A stretch of 64,000 bases of DNA from Phytohabitans rumicis (GTDB lineage: Bacteria; Actinomycetota; Actinomycetes; Mycobacteriales; Micromonosporaceae), in NCBI RefSeq assembly GCF_011764445.1, contig NZ_BLPG01000001.1, positions 3,100,001 through 3,164,000 of the forward strand, read 5' to 3'. The position numbers and the translations under genes were made by a program. Position 1 is the first letter of the stretch. Each line of letters begins with the position of its first letter. The notes under the pieces were generated by a model. The model worked only from the letters and a program-made list of their open reading frames with translations, was not told where the DNA came from and did no database searches. Positions 1 to 8,638 of this stretch are shown here, piece after piece.

Positions 1-130
1 CGGCGCTGGCCGCCGCGGCGGCGGCGCGCAACTCCTCCTGGACCTGGGTGTTGAGGGCGTTCATGGGCGGGCGGTCCAGCCGGATGGTGGCGATCCCGTC
101 ATTGATCTCCACGCGCACAAAGTCAGCCAT
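1..130 (-). CDS. Enoyl-CoA hydratase/isomerase family protein, 5' end only
   Basis: The reading frame opens at an ATG whose complement is at 128-130 and runs off the left edge of the window. The 43 visible residues contain GIATIRLDRPPMNALN, the usual first beta strands of the crotonase fold (xxxItLnRPxxxNAL). This family hydrates enoyl-CoA or isomerises acyl-CoA thioesters, often in beta-oxidation. The catalytic glutamates and oxyanion-hole glycines lie outside the window, so the exact reaction cannot be given. It is divergent from the DUF6232-like genes that follow. Confidence 0.8.
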   Translation of the reverse strand, partial: MADFVRVEINDGIATIRLDRPPMNALNTQVQEELRAAAAAASA

Positions 131-150
131 GCCAGTAGGCTAGTTGGGCC

Positions 151-606
151 ATGGTCACCTACTACAGCGACAAGTCGGTGCAGATCACCTCGGATGCCAT
201 CCGGGTGGGCGAGCGTTCGTACCCGCTGCGCGAGCTGGTCCGGGTGTGGCACTCGCGGGGCGCCCGGTCGTGGCGCGCGGTTGCCGGGCGGGGCGCGCTC
301 GGCGCGGCGATGGTGGGTCCGCTGGTCGCCGCCGCGATCGGCATCCTGGTCGCGGTCCTGCTGCACTCGTCGATCACCGTGACCATCGCGATCGTGGGCG
401 TCTCGTGCCTGATCGGGCTCGCGGCCGGCCCGCTCGCCGACGTCCTGCTGGAGCAGATGGACCGGTCGTACACCCGGGGCGCCCGCCAGCTGGAGATCTG
501 GGCGACCTGGCGGGGCCAGCCCGTGCTGCTGCTGGAGACCGGCGACGCGCTGCGGTTCGGCAAAATCTACCGGGCCTTGCAGCGGGCCTTGGAGGTCCGG
601 GCTTAG
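151..606 (+). CDS. DUF6232-like small membrane protein, copy 1
   Basis: This 151-residue protein begins MVTYYSDKSVQITSDAIRVG and looks like the actinobacterial DUF6232 family, whose function is unknown. An N-terminal beta-rich stretch ends in a YPLRELVRVWHSR motif. One long or two short hydrophobic segments follow (about residues 48-100). The C-terminal part (ARQLEIWATWRG, then ALRFGKIYRALQRAL) resembles a small PH-like fold. It is the first of a tandem pair with the next gene, to which it aligns over its whole length. ATG at 151 is 21 bases from the divergent hydratase start, so both promoters must lie in a very short interval. Confidence 0.75.
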   Translation: MVTYYSDKSVQITSDAIRVGERSYPLRELVRVWHSRGARSWRAVAGRGALGAAMVGPLVAAAIGILVAVLLHSSITVTIAIVGVSCLIGLAAGPLADVLLEQMDRSYTRGARQLEIWATWRGQPVLLLETGDALRFGKIYRALQRALEVRA

Positions 607-620
607 GTCACACTGAGTGG

Positions 621-1091
621 GTGGCCCTTTACTACCGGGATGACAACGTACGCGTGACGTCGGAGTCGATCCAGGTGGGTGGGCAGACATACCCGATCGC
701 GGAGCTGACCTACGTGTGGCACACGCGGACCCGGCTCACGCTGCGGTCGGGCTCGCGCATCCTCGGCCGCTGGGTGCTCGTCTCGCTGCTGACCGCGCCG
801 CTGGGCTTCGGCGCGCTCTGCGCGGTCTCGGCGCTCTTCGCGGACTGGAGCGAGCGGCTGGGCGCGGCGCTCATCGGGCTCGCCGCGGCCGCCGTGCTGG
901 CACTGGCGCTCGCCCCGCTGCTGGAGTTTCCGTTGATGGCGCTGGAGCGGTCGTACGACCGCGGCACCGCCGTGCACGAGATCTGGGTCCAGCACCACGG
1001 CGCCGAGACGCTCCTGATCCGCAGCGAGGACGCGCTGCGCTTCGGCCAGATCTACCGTGCCATCCAGCGCGCCATGGAAGCCGCCTCCTGA
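621..1091 (+). CDS. DUF6232-like small membrane protein, copy 2
   Basis: This is a paralogue of the preceding gene, 156 residues from GTG at 621 (VALYYRDDNVRVTSESIQVG). The frame is open upstream as far as 144, but homology to copy 1 begins at this GTG, so the longer frame is rejected. It keeps the same parts: a YPIAELTYVWHTR motif, a hydrophobic pair in the middle, and a C-terminal IWVQHHG... ALRFGQIYRAIQRAM stretch. Only 14 bases separate it from copy 1, which fits co-transcription after a local duplication. No function is known. Confidence 0.7.
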   Translation: MALYYRDDNVRVTSESIQVGGQTYPIAELTYVWHTRTRLTLRSGSRILGRWVLVSLLTAPLGFGALCAVSALFADWSERLGAALIGLAAAAVLALALAPLLEFPLMALERSYDRGTAVHEIWVQHHGAETLLIRSEDALRFGQIYRAIQRAMEAAS

Positions 1092-1103
1092 CATCATGAT
1101 CGG

Positions 1104-1865
1104 GTGAATCACGGCATCGCATTGGTACGGCGGCCGAGCAGCCGGCTCGCCGAGGGTTTGGTCACCCACATTGAACGGTCGACTGTGGACATCGAGCTGG
1201 CCCGGCGACAGCATGACGCCTACAGCGCCGCGCTGGAGGGCGCCGGCTGGACGGTACGGGACGTGGTGCCCGCCGAGCACTGCCCGGACTCGGTCTTCGT
1301 CGAGGACACCGTGCTGGTGTGCGGCAACCGGGCCGTGCTCGCCAGATCCGGTGCGCCGCAACGCCGGCCGGAGGTCGCCGGCACCGAGTCGGCCGTACGG
1401 GCGGTCGGGCTGGACGTCACCCGCATCGAGACGCCCGGCACGCTCGACGGCGGCGACGTGCTCCAGGCCGGCGACACCGTGTACGTCGGCCGTGGCGGGC
1501 GCACCAACGGCGAGGCGATCCGGCAACTGCGCCGGCTGCTACCCGACCGGCGCGTGGTGGGCGTACCGCTGGGGCGGGTGCTGCACCTCAAGTCGGCCGT
1601 GACCGCGCTGCCCGACGGCACGTTCCTGACCTGGCCCGGACTCGTCGACACCGCGGTCTTTCCCGCGGTGCGGACGGTGGACGAGGAGCCGGGCTGCCAC
1701 GTCGTACCGCTGGGCGGTGACCGGGTGCTGATCGCCGCATCAGCGCCGAAGACGGCCGCCCTCCTCGACGACCTCGGCTTCACGCCCGTCGTGGTGGACA
1801 TCAGCGAGTTCGAGAAGCTGGAGGGGTGCGTCACCTGCCTGAGCGTGCTGGTGCCTCAGGTGTAA
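1104..1865 (+). CDS. ddaH: N(G),N(G)-dimethylarginine dimethylaminohydrolase (dimethylargininase)
   Basis: The 253-residue protein belongs to the amidinotransferase/DDAH fold. It hydrolyses methylated arginines to citrulline and methylamines. Visible motifs are DSVFVEDTVLV near residue 53, a TLDGGDVL turn near 112, the catalytic His in RVLHLKSAVTAL near 155, and the catalytic Cys in the C-terminal GCVTCLSV (Cys245). The length matches the bacterial family. GTG at 1104 was chosen because NHGIALVRRPS is the standard N-terminus. The last 10 bases overlap the end of the convergent CitE-like gene. Confidence 0.9.
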   Translation: MNHGIALVRRPSSRLAEGLVTHIERSTVDIELARRQHDAYSAALEGAGWTVRDVVPAEHCPDSVFVEDTVLVCGNRAVLARSGAPQRRPEVAGTESAVRAVGLDVTRIETPGTLDGGDVLQAGDTVYVGRGGRTNGEAIRQLRRLLPDRRVVGVPLGRVLHLKSAVTALPDGTFLTWPGLVDTAVFPAVRTVDEEPGCHVVPLGGDRVLIAASAPKTAALLDDLGFTPVVVDISEFEKLEGCVTCLSVLVPQV

Positions 1866-2634
1866 CGGGCAGCGAGTTCCACGGTGCGGCGGGCGGCGCC
1901 GACCATCGCGCGGTCGGCGAACCGCCCGTCCGGAAGGACCACGGTGGCGTCGCCGTCGGCCAGCGCGGACAGCACGGCCATCGCCCGCGCCACCTCCTCC
2001 GGTGGCGGCCGGAACGCGGCCACGATGGCCGGGAGTTGCCGGGGGTGGATGGCCGCCCGGCCGAGGAAGCCCTGGCTCCGGCCCAGCCGGCACGACGCGG
2101 CCAGTCCGTCCATGTCGGACAGGTCGGCGTACACGGACATCGCCGGCGGAGGCAGGCCGGCCGCGCGGGCGGCGACGACGATCCGGCCGCGCGGCCACGC
2201 CAGCGCGGCCTCGTCGGTGACGCCGAGGTCGGAGCGCAGGTCGGCCTCGCCGAGGCCGATGCTCGCCACCGCGGGATGGGCCATGGCGATCGTGTACGCG
2301 GCCTCCACGCCGGCCGCCGACTCGATGAGCGGATGCAGTGGGATGGCAGTTCGGGCCGCTCTCCTGACGGCCTCCGCGGACTCCACTTTGGGCAGTTTCA
2401 GCCCGGCCGCCCCTCGGTGGCCGCCAGATCGGCGTCGAGGTCGCCGACCCGGACGAGGACGGGCACGTCGTGCTTCTCGGTGAGGAACTCCGCCACGGCC
2501 CCGCGGGCGTACGCCTTGCGGGCAAGCGCGACCGCGTCCTCCAGGTCGAGGATGACCGCGTCCGCGCCCGAGGCGACCGCCTTGGCGAACCGGTCCGGCC
2601 GGTCACCGGGCACGTAGAGCCAGGTGAGCAGCAT
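1856..2634 (-). CDS. HpcH/HpaI (CitE-type) acyl-CoA lyase, with an apparent frameshift
   Basis: The N-terminal frame (MLLTWLYVPGDRPDRFAKA, ADAVILDLEDAV) carries the metal-binding (beta/alpha)8 start of the CitE/malyl-CoA lyase family. It hits a stop at about 2400. The next frame continues exactly where the family does (KLPKVESAEAV, then LIESAAGV, GEADLRSDLG, GRAAIHPRQ). Adding one G to the G4 run opposite 2410-2413 joins them into about 259 residues. This family cleaves or forms beta-hydroxyacyl-CoA, for example citryl-, malyl- or citramalyl-CoA. Its ATG overlaps the stop of the CoA-transferase gene (TGATG), indicating translational coupling at the end of the LacI-led operon. The true substrate is unknown. 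Confidence 0.8.
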
Positions 2635-3821
2635 CAGATCACCCCGTGCTCGCGCAGCTCGTCGATCTCCGCCTCGGTGTACCCGAGCTCCATGAAGAGC
2701 TCCACAGTGTCCTGTCCGTGCGCCCGCCCGGCGTGCCGGATCGCGCCCGGCGTCTGCGACATCCGGAACGGCACGTTCTGCATCCGGACCGCGCCGAAGT
2801 CCTCGTCCGGCACGGCAACCGCCGTCTCCAGCGCCGCGTACTGCGGGTCGGCGAGGACGTCCCGGACGTCGTACACGGGGGCGATCGCCGCCTCGGCCGC
2901 CTCGAACGCGGCGACCACCTCGTCCCGGTCGCGCGTGGCCACCCACTCGGCCACCGCGCCGTCCAGCTCGTCCGCGTGCGCGGCCCGCCCCGCGCCCGTG
3001 CCGAACCAGGGCTGCTCGACCAGGTCGGGCCGGCCGACCAGGCGCAGCACCCGCTCGGCGATGCTGAGCGCGCTCGTGGAGACCGCCACCCACCGGCCGT
3101 CAGCGCACCGGTACGTGTTGCGCGGCGCGTTGTTGTCCGACCGGTTGCCGCGCCGGGGCTGCACGTAGCCGAGCTGGTCGTACCAGGTGATCTGCGGGCC
3201 CAGCATCGCCATGATGGGCTCGATGATGGCGAGGTCGACGACCTGGCCGGTGCCCGTGCGCTGGCGGGCGTGCAGGGCCAGCATGACGGCGTACGCGGCG
3301 GCGAGCGCCGTGATCGAGTCGGCCAGCCCGAACGGGGGCAGCGTCGGCGGGCCGTCCGGCTCCCCGGTCGCGGCCGCGAACCCGCTCATCGCCTCGGCCA
3401 GCGTGCCGAACCCGGGCCGGCGGGCGTACGGGCCGACCTGACCGAAGCCGGAGATGCGCGCGATGACCAGCCGAGGGTTGGCCTCCTGCAGCACGTCCGG
3501 CCCGATCCCCCAGCGCTCCAGGGTGCCTGGGCGGAAGTTCTCCACGAGCACGTCGGCACCGGCGACAAGTCGCTTGAGGACAGCGGCACCCTCGGGTGTG
3601 GACACGTTGAGCGTCATCGTGCGCTTGTTGCGCCCCAGCACCTTCCACCACAGGCCGACGCCGTCCTTGGCGGGTCCGTGCCCGCGGGACGGGTCGGGCT
3701 TGTCCGGATGCTCGACCTTCACCACGTCCGCGCCGAAGTCGCCGAGGAACGCGGTGGCGAGCGGGCCGGCGAAGAGGGTGGCCAGCTCGACCACCCGTAC
3801 GCCGTTGAGCGGTGGGTTCAT
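2634..3821 (-). CDS. CaiB/BaiF family (class III) CoA-transferase
   Basis: This 395-residue protein begins [20 protein letters not shown], the typical class III CoA-transferase start. It has FGADVVKVEHPDKPDPSRGHG, the NKRTMTLNVSTPEG stretch and DVLVENFRPGTLERWG. Such enzymes move CoA between carboxylic acids. The catalytic Asp lies near residue 165 in the family, and VVDLAIIEP is in that region. The start codon overlaps the stop of the esterase gene (ATGA), and its own stop overlaps the CitE-type start. Pairing a CoA-transferase with a CitE-type lyase suggests that an organic acid is activated and then cleaved; this is inference from context. Confidence 0.9.
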   Translation of the reverse strand: MNPPLNGVRVVELATLFAGPLATAFLGDFGADVVKVEHPDKPDPSRGHGPAKDGVGLWWKVLGRNKRTMTLNVSTPEGAAVLKRLVAGADVLVENFRPGTLERWGIGPDVLQEANPRLVIARISGFGQVGPYARRPGFGTLAEAMSGFAAATGEPDGPPTLPPFGLADSITALAAAYAVMLALHARQRTGTGQVVDLAIIEPIMAMLGPQITWYDQLGYVQPRRGNRSDNNAPRNTYRCADGRWVAVSTSALSIAERVLRLVGRPDLVEQPWFGTGAGRAAHADELDGAVAEWVATRDRDEVVAAFEAAEAAIAPVYDVRDVLADPQYAALETAVAVPDEDFGAVRMQNVPFRMSQTPGAIRHAGRAHGQDTVELFMELGYTEAEIDELREHGVI

Positions 3822-5851
3822 GGTGTCGCCTCGGTGAGGAAGACGTCGCCGTTGGTGAGGCCGGTGACGAGCAGCCGGTCCCCGGCCAGCGTGGCGTAGA
3901 GGTTCTCCTCCCCGAAGGCGTCGGCACCGTCCGCGCGGGCCGTTCCAAATTGGGACGCCGCCTGCTGCTTGCCCCGGCTGTTGAGGCGGACCGTGAAGAC
4001 GTCCACGCCGCCGACCGGCACGCCGAACGCACTGCCGGTGAACCCGACCACGGCCACGTCGCCGCCCGGCAGGGCGACCACCTCGGCGCCCGCGTCGTCG
4101 CCCTTGCCGCCGGCGACCGTGCGCCACCGCTGGGCGCCGCCCGTGGCGTACGCGGCGGTGAGCACGTCGCGCGCCCCGGCGGTCGCGTCGCCGCCGAGCG
4201 CCCCGGTCGCCACGATCGTCCCGTTGCCGGCGACCGCCACGCCGCCGAAGAGGTCGTCGCCGGTGCTGCCGTCCTGAGCCACCCAGCGCGGCGCACCGTC
4301 CACACCGAACGCCGCCAGGAACCCGTCGGTGCCGCCCAGGTGGGTGCCGCCGGGCAGCCCGGCCGAGGTCACCCCGGCCACGTAGACGCCGTCGGCGCTC
4401 GCGGCGACCGCGTACGCCTTGTCCTCCCCGGCACCGCCGAGCTGGCGGGTCCAGGCGACGGTGCCGTCGGGCCGGATCCGGGCGAGGATGGCGTCCTTGT
4501 CCCCCGCGGTGGGTTGCGCGAACGACCCGCTCGAATAGCCGGCCACGTACGCGCCACCATCCGGGGCCGCGGCGAGGCCGTAGAAGCGGTCCGCCTTGGC
4601 CGGATCGCCGATCTGGGTCAGCCAGGCGCGCTCGCCGGTCGCCGTGAAGCGGGCCACGAACGCGTCGTCCGCCGGGCTGCCCGGGTGCTTGCCGTCCAGG
4701 TCGCCACGCGTGTACCCGGCGACGATGACGCCGCCGTCCGCGGTGTCCACCGCGCCGTACAGCCGGTCGTTGGCGGCGGTGCCGAACTGGCGGGTCCACT
4801 GTGCTCGGCTGACCACCGCGTCGAGCCCACCCGCGTAGGGCTGGCCGCTGATCGACCCCGAGGCGGCGTAGGCGAGCGTGCCGCCGGCGGTGACGCCCCC
4901 GGCCCAGTCCGCGCCCGCGGTGCCCCGCATCGGCCCCGGCAGCGTGGCCGGCGGGGTGGCGTTGAGCGTGGCGCTCAGGTGCTGGAGCCCGGCGACGAAC
5001 GCGGGCCGCCAGACGTCCCAGCCGTGGCCGCCGTCGAGCACCCGGAACTCGGCCGCCACCGCGTCCGACCGGCGTACGGCGTTGTAGAGGGTCGCCGCCT
5101 CGTAGTCCAGGTCGTGCTTCGCGTCGGCCGGGTCGGGGTTGGCCCACTCGTCGTCGCCCACCGCGATGAACATGTGCACCGGCAGGTCCCGGTCGAGGGT
5201 GGGCAGCAGCGCCGGGTAGTTCAGCCGCTGGTACACCTCGTCCACGAAGGGCTCGCCGCCCTGGCCGAACGCGCCGTACTCGCGGGCGGAGGAGTCTGCC
5301 GGCGGCAGCGGGTTGTACACGGCCGGGCTGAGCACCAGGGCGTTGGCGAAGAGGTCCTGGTGGGCCAGCGCGTAGCGGAGCGCGCCGTACCCGCCCATGG
5401 AGTACCCGCCGACGAGCCGCGCTCCCCGGTGCGCCGCCGTGCGGTACGTCGAGTCCACATGCGACACGAGGTCACGGGTGAGCGCCGTCTCCACCTGACT
5501 GCCGGACTCGTACGCCGAGTCGACGTACCAGTTGCCGCGCTCGCTCCATGCCGCGTCCGGCAACACGGCGATGACCGGCGGCACGCTGCCGTCGGCGATC
5601 AGCGCGTCCAGGTCGGCCTTGATGCGGGTCCACGCCTGCATCGTGTCGCCGCGCCCGTGCAGCAGGTACAGCACCGGGTAGCGCACCTTCGCGTTCTTCC
5701 GCGCGGCGTACCCATGGGGCAGGTAGACGGTGTAGTCGATGTCGCCCGCCTTCGCCGTCGCCAGCGTGCCTTTGGTGGAGGAGCCGGCGTTGGCGGTGCC
5801 GGACGCCCCGATAACGAGCAGGGTCAGCACCGCGACGAACAACCGCTTCAT
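3818..5851 (-). CDS. Secreted esterase (EstA/esterase D fold) with C-terminal beta-propeller repeats
   Basis: The 677-residue protein starts [22 protein letters not shown], a clean Sec signal peptide cut near residue 22. Residues about 30-330 form an alpha/beta hydrolase with [17 protein letters not shown], the nucleophile elbow [12 protein letters not shown] and the catalytic His in DGGHGWDVW. Residues about 380-670 hold some six repeats of the type 'W..Q.G....D..YG.A...DGG..VAGYT.G', an SBBP-like propeller. A secreted hydrolase inside an operon of cytosolic enzymes suggests that it frees the imported substrate, perhaps by deacylation. The start overlaps the upstream stop. Confidence 0.85.
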   Translation of the reverse strand: MKRLFVAVLTLLVIGASGTANAGSSTKGTLATAKAGDIDYTVYLPHGYAARKNAKVRYPVLYLLHGRGDTMQAWTRIKADLDALIADGSVPPVIAVLPDAAWSERGNWYVDSAYESGSQVETALTRDLVSHVDSTYRTAAHRGARLVGGYSMGGYGALRYALAHQDLFANALVLSPAVYNPLPPADSSAREYGAFGQGGEPFVDEVYQRLNYPALLPTLDRDLPVHMFIAVGDDEWANPDPADAKHDLDYEAATLYNAVRRSDAVAAEFRVLDGGHGWDVWRPAFVAGLQHLSATLNATPPATLPGPMRGTAGADWAGGVTAGGTLAYAASGSISGQPYAGGLDAVVSRAQWTRQFGTAANDRLYGAVDTADGGVIVAGYTRGDLDGKHPGSPADDAFVARFTATGERAWLTQIGDPAKADRFYGLAAAPDGGAYVAGYSSGSFAQPTAGDKDAILARIRPDGTVAWTRQLGGAGEDKAYAVAASADGVYVAGVTSAGLPGGTHLGGTDGFLAAFGVDGAPRWVAQDGSTGDDLFGGVAVAGNGTIVATGALGGDATAGARDVLTAAYATGGAQRWRTVAGGKGDDAGAEVVALPGGDVAVVGFTGSAFGVPVGGVDVFTVRLNSRGKQQAASQFGTARADGADAFGEENLYATLAGDRLLVTGLTNGDVFLTEATP

Positions 5852-7748
5852 GGGGTTCCTCTCAGATCCACAGCACACCGGAAACCAACGTTGCTGGAAC
5901 GGGTGAGCCCGGCGCCGGCGACCAGCAGCTTCACCGACACCTCTGGCGGCTGCGGGCCGCCGTCGAAATACCAGTCCGAGCCCTCGGCCCGGAAGCCGGC
6001 GCCGCCCTTGACGATCACGAACCGGGTACGCCCGTCCGTGTGCTCGCTCTCGGTCAGCTCCCACACCGGCGGCTCGCTCCGGAGTAGCAAGCCCGCCTCG
6101 GCGGCCACCTGCCACTCGTCCTCGGTCGGCAGCCGCGCCCCCGCCCATGCCGCGTACGCCCGCGCGTCGGCCAGGTCCACATGGGTCACCGGGCGGTCCG
6201 CGGGCCCCCGCCCGGCCTCGAACCGCTCCACCCTGGTTGGGCGGTAGCCGGTGGCCGCCAGGAAGTCGGCGTACTCGCCGTGGGTCACCTCGCGCGCCGC
6301 GATCGCGAACGCACCCAGGTGGACCGTCCGGTGCAGGGTCCCGGTGCTGTGCAGGCGGGGCGGCAGCGGCTTCCACTCGTCCACATAGGGCGCCTCGCCG
6401 TACAGGCCGGTCTCCCGGATCCGATAGCGCACCACGAGATCCCGCCGCCCGCCGTCGACGGCCCGCATCCCTTCGGGCACACTGTCCCGCTCCGCTCGCG
6501 CCACGGCGATCCGCACCGCCGCCCGCGCGGGGAAGGACCCGTCCGCGGAGGGCGGTTCGGGCCCGATGGCTGCTCGGGCCGGCGTGACCGCCGCGATGCC
6601 GCCCGCGGGGAGCGGGCCGCCGGCCCCGCCCTCCTTCGGCGTCAGGGGCAGCCGGTGATCAGGTCGACCAGGTCTTCGCGCTCCGTTGCCAGCCAAGGGC
6701 CGTCGACGTCGCCGCCCTGGTTGACCACGGTCCACAGTGGCACGCCGTCGTGCACCCAGCGCGAGGCGTACACCTGGCCGCCGGCGTGGTCCGCGAGCGG
6801 TGTCCAGTCCTCGGACCGCAACCACGCGGCGTGGCTGGTCTGGACCCGGCGCATCGCGCGCAGCAGCGCGCGGTCCCGCTCGCTCCAGCCCACCCAGACC
6901 CCGAAGACGCTTTCCCACACGAGGACGCCCGCGCCGTTGAGCCAGGCCGAGTGCAGCTCGTCCAGATGGCTGCGGTGCCAGCGGCGGGTGTGGTGCAGCA
7001 TGTGCCGGCGCTCGAACCATTTGGCCCGCAGTACGCCGGGCACCGCCGAGTCGGCGAACCACTGCGCCCAGGACATCGCGTGGTCCTCGATCCGGGCCAG
7101 CGGCACCCGCGACTCGCCTTCGAGCACCACGTGCGGCGGCAGGGCGGCCCGGAGCTTGCCGGCGCCCTCCTTCAGGGTGTCCAGGAACACGCCGTCCGCC
7201 CCGAGCCACGACACGATGCCCGCCACGGCCGCCTCGTCGGTGACCGGCTCGCGCCGGGTGCCGGTGTCCCACGGGTTGTAGTCGACGAAGACCCGTACGC
7301 CCCGGGCTTGGATGGCGCGCACCACGTCGGGCAGTTCCGGGACGTCCCGGTAGAAGTCGAACTGGTTGCGATCGTCCAGCCCGATCACCGGGTACGCGTG
7401 CCAGAGCACCACGCCGTCGAAGCCGCCGAAGTCGCGCTCCGCCGCGTCCAGGAAGGCGTCCACTGTGAACTCGCCGCGCTCGTGGTCGTAGAGCGTCTCG
7501 TCCCAGAGCCAGGCCAGGCAGACGCTGAAGCAGTCGCCCGGTACCTCGTCGTAGTGCCGGCCCTCGTAGTCGAGGCGCTGGCGCGCACCGGACCGCCAGG
7601 CGGTGAGCCGATCCCGCCAGTCCGGCCACCGCGCGGGGTCGTCCGGAGCGGCAAAGATCTTCGCCTCGTCCAGGGTGGACAGGTCCGCGTCCTCATCCAG
7701 CGGCACGTGTGTTGGCAGGTCGATCAGGCGCGGCACGTACGGATTCAC
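5848..7748 (-). CDS. Glycosidase-like domain fused to formylglycine-generating-enzyme-like domain (apparent frameshift)
   Basis: The N-terminal part starts at GTG 7748 ([17 protein letters not shown]) and gives 368 residues. It looks like a TIM-barrel sugar-active domain ([54 protein letters not shown]) ending in the stop at 6642. The next frame continues [16 protein letters not shown] into an FGE-sulfatase/SUMF1 domain ([46 protein letters not shown]). One added base in the G4 run at 6645-6648 (C on the coding strand) fuses them into about 633 residues, and no good independent start precedes the second part. The FGE core lacks an obvious catalytic Cys pair, so it is more likely a non-haem-iron or binding module than a sulfatase activator. 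The GTGA start overlaps the ribokinase stop. Confidence 0.65.
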
Positions 7749-8638
7749 GCCGACACACCCAGTAAATGGTCGATCTCCGCACGCACAGGGAGCGAACTGG
7801 ACGCGCCAAACTTCGTGGCGCACGCCGCGCCGGCGGCGCAGGCCCACCGGATGGCGTCCTCCACCGGCCGCCCCTCCGCCCAGGCGACGGCGAGCGCCCC
7901 GGTGAACGCGTCCCCGGCGGCCGTGGTGTCGACCGCCAGCACCCGTGGTGCCGCGACGTCGAGCCGTTGGCGGTCCCGGTCGGCGTACGCCGCGCCCCGG
8001 GCGCCGAGCGTCATCACCACCCGGGGCACCAGGTCCAGCAGGTCCCCGGGCTCAGCGGGCCGGCCCGCCAGCACCTCGGCCTCACCCTCGTTGACGACCA
8101 GCACGTCCACCATGGCCAGCAGCTCGGCCGGCAGCGTCCGGGCCGGCGCCGCGTTGAGCACGACCACCGTCCCGGCGTCCCGTGCCGTGGCGACCGCCTG
8201 GGCCACCGTGTCCACGGGTATCTCCAGCTGGCACAGGAGCACGTCGGCGCCCGCGATCGCCTCGCGGTCCGGTGTGGACAGCTCGGTCAGCGCGGCGTTG
8301 GCCCCCGGGGCGACGACGATGAGGTTCTCCGCCTGCTCGTCCACGGCGATCAACGCCACGCCGGAGGGGCCCGGCACCGTGCGCAGCAGGCTCACGTCCA
8401 CCCCGGCCGAGGCCAGGTTGTCGCGCTGCGGCTGGGCGAAGGCGTCGTGCCCGACCGCCCCGACGAAGGCCACCCGCCCACCCGCGCGGGCCGCGGCGAC
8501 GGCCTGGTTGGCGCCCTTGCCGCCCGGCACCGTCGTGAACGCCTCGCCGAGCACCGTTTCCCCGGCACGCGGCAGGGTTGGCGCGGTCACCACCAGGTCC
8601 AGGTTCGCGCTGCCGACAACGACGACCTTCGCGGTCAT
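7745..8638 (-). CDS. rbsK: Ribokinase-like PfkB-family sugar kinase, copy 1
   Basis: The 297-residue protein has the full ribokinase signature: VVGSANLDLVVTAP at the N-terminus, VPGGKGANQAVAAARAGG (PfkB signature 1) near residue 40, LNAAPAR, VVNEGEAEVL, and VDTTAAGDAFTGALAVAWAEG (signature 2 with catalytic Asp) near residue 245. It should phosphorylate ribose, or a related pentose or deoxysugar, at the 5-hydroxyl. It sits between an ADP-ribosylglycohydrolase-family gene and the glycosidase-like fusion, and overlaps both by 4 bases. This suggests that the upstream hydrolases release a free pentose. A paralogue lies at 16228-17115. Confidence 0.9.
   Translation of the reverse strand: MTAKVVVVGSANLDLVVTAPTLPRAGETVLGEAFTTVPGGKGANQAVAAARAGGRVAFVGAVGHDAFAQPQRDNLASAGVDVSLLRTVPGPSGVALIAVDEQAENLIVVAPGANAALTELSTPDREAIAGADVLLCQLEIPVDTVAQAVATARDAGTVVVLNAAPARTLPAELLAMVDVLVVNEGEAEVLAGRPAEPGDLLDLVPRVVMTLGARGAAYADRDRQRLDVAAPRVLAVDTTAAGDAFTGALAVAWAEGRPVEDAIRWACAAGAACATKFGASSSLPVRAEIDHLLGVSA

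Noticed and set aside
144-620. Upstream extension of the second DUF6232-like gene
   Set aside because: The frame overlaps all of copy 1 out of frame, and homology begins only at GTG 621.
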